From JBEKSX01 sp049516635 (GTDB lineage: Bacteria; Bacteroidota; Ignavibacteria; Tepidaquicellales; OLB5): a stretch of 28,815 nt of DNA. Positions 24,813 through 28,815 of this stretch are shown one piece after another (the first letter of the stretch is position 1; every line of letters begins with the position of its first letter). Position numbers and translations under genes: made by a program. Below the pieces are notes generated by a model. That model searched no databases. It was not told the DNA's origin and was given only the letters and a program-made list of their open reading frames with translations. The stretch covers positions 1-28,815 of the forward strand of contig JBEKSX010000030.1 of assembly GCA_049516635.1 (NCBI GenBank). Reading direction: 5' to 3'.

Positions 24813-24847
24813 TGGAAATTACAATGAAGGAATTTGAATAATAGCTT

Positions 24848-25519
24848 ATGGTCGTACGAAAAAAAATAACTATCGAAGAAGCAAAGAAGAGCGGAGGCAA
24901 GAAGTACAGGGAAAAAGTACAAAAGGTCCTCTCCGAATACGAAAAGCTTCAGGATGCGCAGAAGCATCAGATCCACGTCTATTACGGATACGGAAAAGGG
25001 AAGACCACTGCCGCTATGGGACTGGCATTCAGAGCTCTCGGAACCGGTAAGAGAGTTGCAATAGTCCAGTTCGATAAAGGATATGACGGGGAAAACGAGC
25101 ATTATGGTGAAAGGGATCTTCTCAGAAAATTAAAGGAGATGGGTTACGGGATCGAGCTTTATCCTACCGGATGCGAGCGGATGAACGAAGACGGAACATT
25201 CAGGTTTAAAAATGCGGAGGAAGATTTCATTGAAGCTAAAAGAGGGCTGGAAATTTCACGGAAGCTGATCAAAGAGGGAAAACAAGATGTTCTCATCCTG
25301 GATGAAATTCTTGCAGCCGTTGCTTACCATCTGATCGAGGAAAAAGACGTATTTGATATAATAGATGTTTATGAACAGAACAGGAGATTTGAGCTTATTA
25401 TGACCGGTCATAAATTATTCGATGGGCTGGATGAGAAAGTGGGCTTGATAACGGAAATGAGGAAAGTGAAACATTATTTTGATAAGGGTATCCAGGCGCG
25501 TGAAGGTATCGAATACTGA
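24848..25519 (+). CDS. cobO: Corrinoid adenosyltransferase, CobO/BtuR type
   Basis: A 223-residue ATP:cob(I)alamin (or cob(I)yrinic acid a,c-diamide) adenosyltransferase that makes the adenosyl form of the cofactor. The P-loop GYGKGKTTA at 47-55 and IHVYYGYGKGKTT are diagnostic, followed by VQFDKG, GCERMNEDG, VLILDEILAAVAY (Walker B-type strand) and ELIMTGHKLFDGL. Residues 1-40 form a basic helical extension before the nucleotide domain, somewhat longer than in E. coli BtuR. The short spacing (17 bp) to the following beta-propeller lipoprotein gene suggests a two-gene unit. With the riboswitch-controlled receptor and metH in the same window, it points to salvage and activation of imported corrinoid; no cobyrinic-acid synthesis gene is present here. 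No riboswitch precedes this gene. Confidence 0.93.
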   Translation: MVVRKKITIEEAKKSGGKKYREKVQKVLSEYEKLQDAQKHQIHVYYGYGKGKTTAAMGLAFRALGTGKRVAIVQFDKGYDGENEHYGERDLLRKLKEMGYGIELYPTGCERMNEDGTFRFKNAEEDFIEAKRGLEISRKLIKEGKQDVLILDEILAAVAYHLIEEKDVFDIIDVYEQNRRFELIMTGHKLFDGLDEKVGLITEMRKVKHYFDKGIQAREGIEY

Positions 25520-25536
25520 ATTAATTAATATTTACA

Positions 25537-26616
25537 ATGAATCTTATACATAAAATTCATTTTAAATTAATTACTGTTTCATTCCTCATCATCTCATCAT
25601 CATTCCTGCCGGGATGTTCGAACGAAAACGTCACAAATCCGGTAATCAATACAAATCACGGGGTTCTTGTCCTCTATGAGGGAATAGGAACTTCCGGTTC
25701 AGGAGATTATGCTTTTATAGATGTTGACAACAACATCGTTGTTAATGATCTTTTTCAGGATACTAACCATACCACTCTGGGTTTGTACCCCGACGGTATG
25801 ATGCTGTACGGGCCATGGCTGTATGTCTCAAGCCAGGGCGAATATGGGCATCAGGGAAGAATGTACAAGATAAATTCTTCAAATAATTTATTACTGGACA
25901 CGTTAACCTTTGGGACCAATCCTTATGACTTTGCTCTCGCGCTTGGTAATCTGTATGTGACGAATATTTTCGGATCAAATATTACCAGGATGGATCTCAA
26001 TTTAAACATCATCCAAAATAATATTGAGGTCGGTCCAAATCCGGCAGAGATAATCAGTGCAGTTTCCAATATTTATGTTACTAAAGCGAGCTACACAACC
26101 GAGAACTCGCTGGCAGTCATCAATCCTGTCAATGATCATGTTACAAAACTATATTTTACCGCACCTCCGGTTTCGGCAGCATTCCAGTATAATGGTGTTT
26201 ATATATCAACGTTCACGAATAAAAAATTGTATGCGGTGGACACGGTTATCTCTCCGAACCGTTTGATCGATTCGATACCGGTTCCAAATCCCTATTCTGC
26301 AATAGGTGATGTTGTAGCCGGCAAGTTTCCAGCTTTATATGTTGTAGCTGTGGATATTGTTGCTTCTAATAACATAGGCAAGCTCGTTTATAAAGTGGAC
26401 CTGTATACACGCACGGTTTCAGTCTTGATAAATGATCCGACAATTGTGAATATATACGGCATTTCATATGATAGTGTAAAAGAAAAAATTTATATTGCAG
26501 ACTCCATGAATGGAGGCGGAAACGGAATTGTCAGGGTATACAATACCGACGGTACATGGTTGAAAAATTATAACATCGGCAGGATGATGCCGAGGAAGTT
26601 TGCTTTCAAGTACTAA
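25537..26616 (+). CDS. YncE/DUF5074-like beta-propeller lipoprotein, BtuG-like candidate
   Basis: A 359-residue lipoprotein candidate: hydrophobic signal 10-26 and lipobox LPGC, with Cys27 lipidated. The mature part starts GVLVLYEG..GSGDYAFID, which resembles the N-terminus of DUF5074/YncE propellers (GVFVLNEG..GSGN.SLS-type). It continues with recurring blades: NLYVTN (138-143), NIYVTK (178-183), GVYIST, ALYVVA and KIYIAD (317-322). In gut Bacteroides the surface lipoprotein BtuG, which binds B12 and hands it to BtuB, has this architecture. Being 17 bp behind cobO in a B12-rich region, this protein is a good candidate for the same job. Family membership is moderately supported; B12 binding is inference. 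Its stop codon directly abuts the stop of the minus-strand PAP2 gene. Confidence 0.75.
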   Translation: MNLIHKIHFKLITVSFLIISSSFLPGCSNENVTNPVINTNHGVLVLYEGIGTSGSGDYAFIDVDNNIVVNDLFQDTNHTTLGLYPDGMMLYGPWLYVSSQGEYGHQGRMYKINSSNNLLLDTLTFGTNPYDFALALGNLYVTNIFGSNITRMDLNLNIIQNNIEVGPNPAEIISAVSNIYVTKASYTTENSLAVINPVNDHVTKLYFTAPPVSAAFQYNGVYISTFTNKKLYAVDTVISPNRLIDSIPVPNPYSAIGDVVAGKFPALYVVAVDIVASNNIGKLVYKVDLYTRTVSVLINDPTIVNIYGISYDSVKEKIYIADSMNGGGNGIVRVYNTDGTWLKNYNIGRMMPRKFAFKY

Positions 26617-27618
26617 TTAAATTTTTCTTTGTCTCCTGTTTATAACTACAGCCAGCATTATAGTTACTACTGCCATTAATCCGCCCGCTATAATATCTAT
26701 TGCATAATGATATCTCAAATAAATTGTAGATATTATCATCAGGATACAGTAAGGAAGGTAAAAGTAAAAGGATCTTGATCTTATTCTTTTGGATAAGTAA
26801 GCAAGAAGTATTGCTATCTCAGCATGAGCGCTCGGCATAGCATCGCGTTGAACGTAATCCTGGGGGTTCGGAACATTCTGCGGGATAGATTCTGCAAAAT
26901 TAAGAAATTGACGTATCCAATCCGTAAGGAAGAGTCCGGGCATTTCACTATTGATCGAGCTGAAGTTATGCAGGTAAAAACGTGGTCCCACCGCCGGAAA
27001 AACCATGTAAGCTAAGTAACAAAGATAAAATCCCAGAAAAAGCACAAGTGTTGCAAATTTGAACTCATCATACCTTTTCCACAAATACAGCTCGAGTCCG
27101 TATACGATTATGATCAGGTAGTATATCAAGTAAATTATCTGCAGTATCTCGGTTATCAACGGGTTTTCGAAACGAAATATCCACTGCGTAGGATTAACTC
27201 CGAATACTGCCAGGTCTATTTTAATCAGCATACTGTCACATAGAGGAGCATTGATGAGGTTAATGATCAGGTATACTTGCTTAAAAAAATATATGATAAG
27301 AGGCACACCGTACCAGAATCTCAGGATCCTCGAGAAAGTTATAGGGAAGCTCCTCATTTCTTTTTCAGTAGCGGGTTTGGATTCATATTTATATACAATA
27401 AAACCTATGAGAAAAATCAAAAGTATATTGCATAAAGTAAGAACCGGCCATAGATATATTTTGGAGGAGAAAATGATACTGATTATACTCAGTATGAGCA
27501 GAAAAACCATATTAACCAGATCGGCATAGGATAAGGTTTTGATGATTTGTAATATGCGGGGAAAATTCTTACCGGTAATACCAGCCATTATTTTCGGGAT
27601 AATTGGTTGATTTATCAA
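26617..27618 (-). CDS. PAP2-superfamily membrane phosphatase/transferase
   Basis: A 333-residue integral membrane protein with about eight helices. PAP2 catalytic motifs are PSAH (262-265, His265) and STIYLRYHYAIDIIAG (297-312, with Arg302, His304 and Asp308). The first PAP2 motif is of the FPAVGPRFY type (207-215) rather than KxxxxxxRP, as in the PAP2_3 / inositolphosphoryl-transferase (Aur1/Ipt1-like) branch. It may therefore transfer or remove a lipid phosphate head group; substrate unknown. The likely start is TTG 27618, whose TTGA overlaps the tsaD stop codon, a classic coupling arrangement. The internal ATG at residue 11 is an alternative. The stop codon touches the stop of the convergent propeller gene with no spacer and no visible terminator. 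Confidence 0.8.
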   Translation of the reverse strand: MINQPIIPKIMAGITGKNFPRILQIIKTLSYADLVNMVFLLILSIISIIFSSKIYLWPVLTLCNILLIFLIGFIVYKYESKPATEKEMRSFPITFSRILRFWYGVPLIIYFFKQVYLIINLINAPLCDSMLIKIDLAVFGVNPTQWIFRFENPLITEILQIIYLIYYLIIIVYGLELYLWKRYDEFKFATLVLFLGFYLCYLAYMVFPAVGPRFYLHNFSSINSEMPGLFLTDWIRQFLNFAESIPQNVPNPQDYVQRDAMPSAHAEIAILLAYLSKRIRSRSFYFYLPYCILMIISTIYLRYHYAIDIIAGGLMAVVTIMLAVVINRRQRKI

Positions 27619-28646
27619 AAATTGTCATAATCGAATCTCGCAAATGCCGGTTCTTCCAGCATTGTTCTATTTATTTTCGAATACCTGAATTTAAGATAAG
27701 CTGTATAACCGGTCATCGCAGCATTGTCTGTAGAATATTCTTTCTGCGGGAAATATACCGAAAATCCCTGCTCAGTGTATTTCTTAAATTCCGATCTTAA
27801 TCTCGAATTTGCAGATACACCCCCTGAAACCGCTATTTTTTTAATTCCGTGATTATTTGCAGCCAGTAATGTTTTCTCGATGAGTGTGTCTATCACCGCT
27901 TTTTGATACGAGGCACAGATATCCTTGAGAAGCATTTTATTTTTGGATAATTCGGCTTTTATATCAGTGTAGTTTTTCCTTAAGTAATATAATAGGGATG
28001 TCTTTATACCGCTGAATGAAAAATCGTACTGGTTTTCTTTAACATAAGATACCGGGAACTTGTGAAATTTAGCATTCCCTTTACGAGCTAAATTATCTAT
28101 GATAGGGCCTCCCGGGTACTCTAAACCGAGCATTTTTGCGGCTTTATCAAATGCCTCTCCGGCTGCGTCATCCTGCGTCTGCCCCAGGATCTTATATTTG
28201 AAATAATCTTTTACGATAATAAGGATCGTATGTCCACCGGACACTATCAATGAAATAAATGGGAATTCGATATCTTTTTCGCCGATAAAACATGAGTAAA
28301 GATGAGATTCAATGTGGTTAATTCCTATAAATTTTATTTTTTTTGCTACCGAGAAAGCTTTTGCGTAGTTTAAACCCACCAGTAAGGATCCGATCAAGCC
28401 CGGACCCTGTGTGGCAGATACCAGGTTAATTTTGTCGGGTTTTATGCCGGATTCCTTAAAAGCCGTACATGAGACCTGATCTATAAAATTGATATGGGCA
28501 CGTGAAGCAAGCTCAGGAACGATACCCCCATATTCTGTATGAAATTGCTGGGAAGATATTATGTTTGATAAAACCTTATTATCTTTCAATATAGAAGCTG
28601 ATGTTTCATCACATGAGGTTTCGATAGCAAAATTCAAAAGTGCCAT
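27615..28646 (-). CDS. tsaD: tRNA N6-adenosine threonylcarbamoyltransferase TsaD
   Basis: A 343-residue ASKHA-fold enzyme that places the threonylcarbamoyl group on A37 of ANN-decoding tRNAs with TsaB and TsaE. Diagnostic motifs are IETSCDETSAS at the N-terminus, ATQGPGLIGSLLVG (78-91), the metal ligands NHIESH (His111, His115), SGGHT (136-140), GEAFDKAAKMLGL, SGGVSANSRLR (274 onward) and STDNAAM with Asp307 as third ligand. Full length. I use ATG 28646 (MALLNFAIETS); a TTG two codons upstream is possible but adds nothing conserved. The PAP2 gene overlaps its stop codon. The region 28653-28815 upstream is AT-rich leader sequence; I see no complete gene in it. Confidence 0.95.
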   Translation of the reverse strand: MALLNFAIETSCDETSASILKDNKVLSNIISSQQFHTEYGGIVPELASRAHINFIDQVSCTAFKESGIKPDKINLVSATQGPGLIGSLLVGLNYAKAFSVAKKIKFIGINHIESHLYSCFIGEKDIEFPFISLIVSGGHTILIIVKDYFKYKILGQTQDDAAGEAFDKAAKMLGLEYPGGPIIDNLARKGNAKFHKFPVSYVKENQYDFSFSGIKTSLLYYLRKNYTDIKAELSKNKMLLKDICASYQKAVIDTLIEKTLLAANNHGIKKIAVSGGVSANSRLRSEFKKYTEQGFSVYFPQKEYSTDNAAMTGYTAYLKFRYSKINRTMLEEPAFARFDYDNF

Positions 28647-28815
28647 TTTCAAAAATAAATAATTATGTGCCTTATAGCAATCAATTATTAATTATTGTTT
28701 TTGGTTGGAACTTGTTTGTAATTTATTTGTTTTTAGTTATTTACCGAAGGTATTCGTACCGTAAATGGGGAACATACGGATGACCAAGGTAAGGGGAATT
28801 ATGAGGATTGAAAAT

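Noticed and set aside
19086..24830. CRISPR array
   Set aside because: The repeats are irregularly spaced, palindromic and of different types; no spacer-repeat periodicity and no cas genes.
28801..28815. Possible start of a plus-strand gene (ATGAGGATTGAAAAT after AAGGGGAATT)
   Set aside because: Only five codons are inside the window, so coding cannot be supported despite a plausible ribosome binding site.

Overview
The window reads as a chromosomal segment of an Ignavibacteria/Bacteroidota-Chlorobi-type bacterium. The main clue is four proteins ending in a type IX secretion (T9SS) type A sorting domain of the NYPNPFNP...SGVYYY...KKMVLVK form. Other clues are the AT-rich genome, outer-membrane and lipoprotein genes, frequent TTG starts and dispersed palindromic repeats. 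This assignment is an inference from protein style, not from a marker gene.

Left part (1-7.3 kb): a cluster of secreted T9SS cargo. The tail of one cargo protein is followed by an M1 zinc aminopeptidase, an Omp28-like thioredoxin-fold protein, and a second, paralogous M1 aminopeptidase. The two M1 genes share a 31-bp upstream element (27 of 31 identical). A 620-bp repeat-rich spacer lies before the second. 7.3-10.7 kb: endonuclease III, a family 9 glycosyltransferase, a thioredoxin-like lipoprotein candidate and an unrecognised outer-membrane-type protein. 10.8-13.7 kb, minus strand: a membrane DUF218/YdcF protein, NusB and a UMF1-type MFS permease, probably one operon, ending in a bidirectional terminator.

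13.9-26.6 kb, plus strand, has a vitamin B12 theme. A cobalamin riboswitch precedes a BtuB-like TonB-dependent receptor and a DUF6580 membrane protein. B12-dependent methionine synthase MetH follows; further on come a CobO-type adenosyltransferase and a YncE/DUF5074-like beta-propeller lipoprotein that resembles the Bacteroides B12-binding protein BtuG. Embedded between them are larE-larB-larC (nickel-pincer nucleotide cofactor synthesis, without larA in the window), a UPF0200-like P-loop kinase and dCMP deaminase. The right end, minus strand, carries tsaD and a PAP2-type membrane phosphatase/transferase translationally coupled to it.

The most unusual signal is a set of short palindromic or inverted-repeat elements that punctuate 19-25 kb. 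They are not confined to spacers. One lies in frame inside metH in the linker before the B12-binding domain, and one appears to supply both the last codons of larE and the first codons of larB. A 22-nt palindrome occurs exactly twice, 23 kb apart. The B12 genes (riboswitch, receptor, DUF6580 protein, propeller lipoprotein) suggest an uptake route in which a small integral membrane protein could replace BtuCD; no BtuC, BtuD or BtuF gene is seen here.
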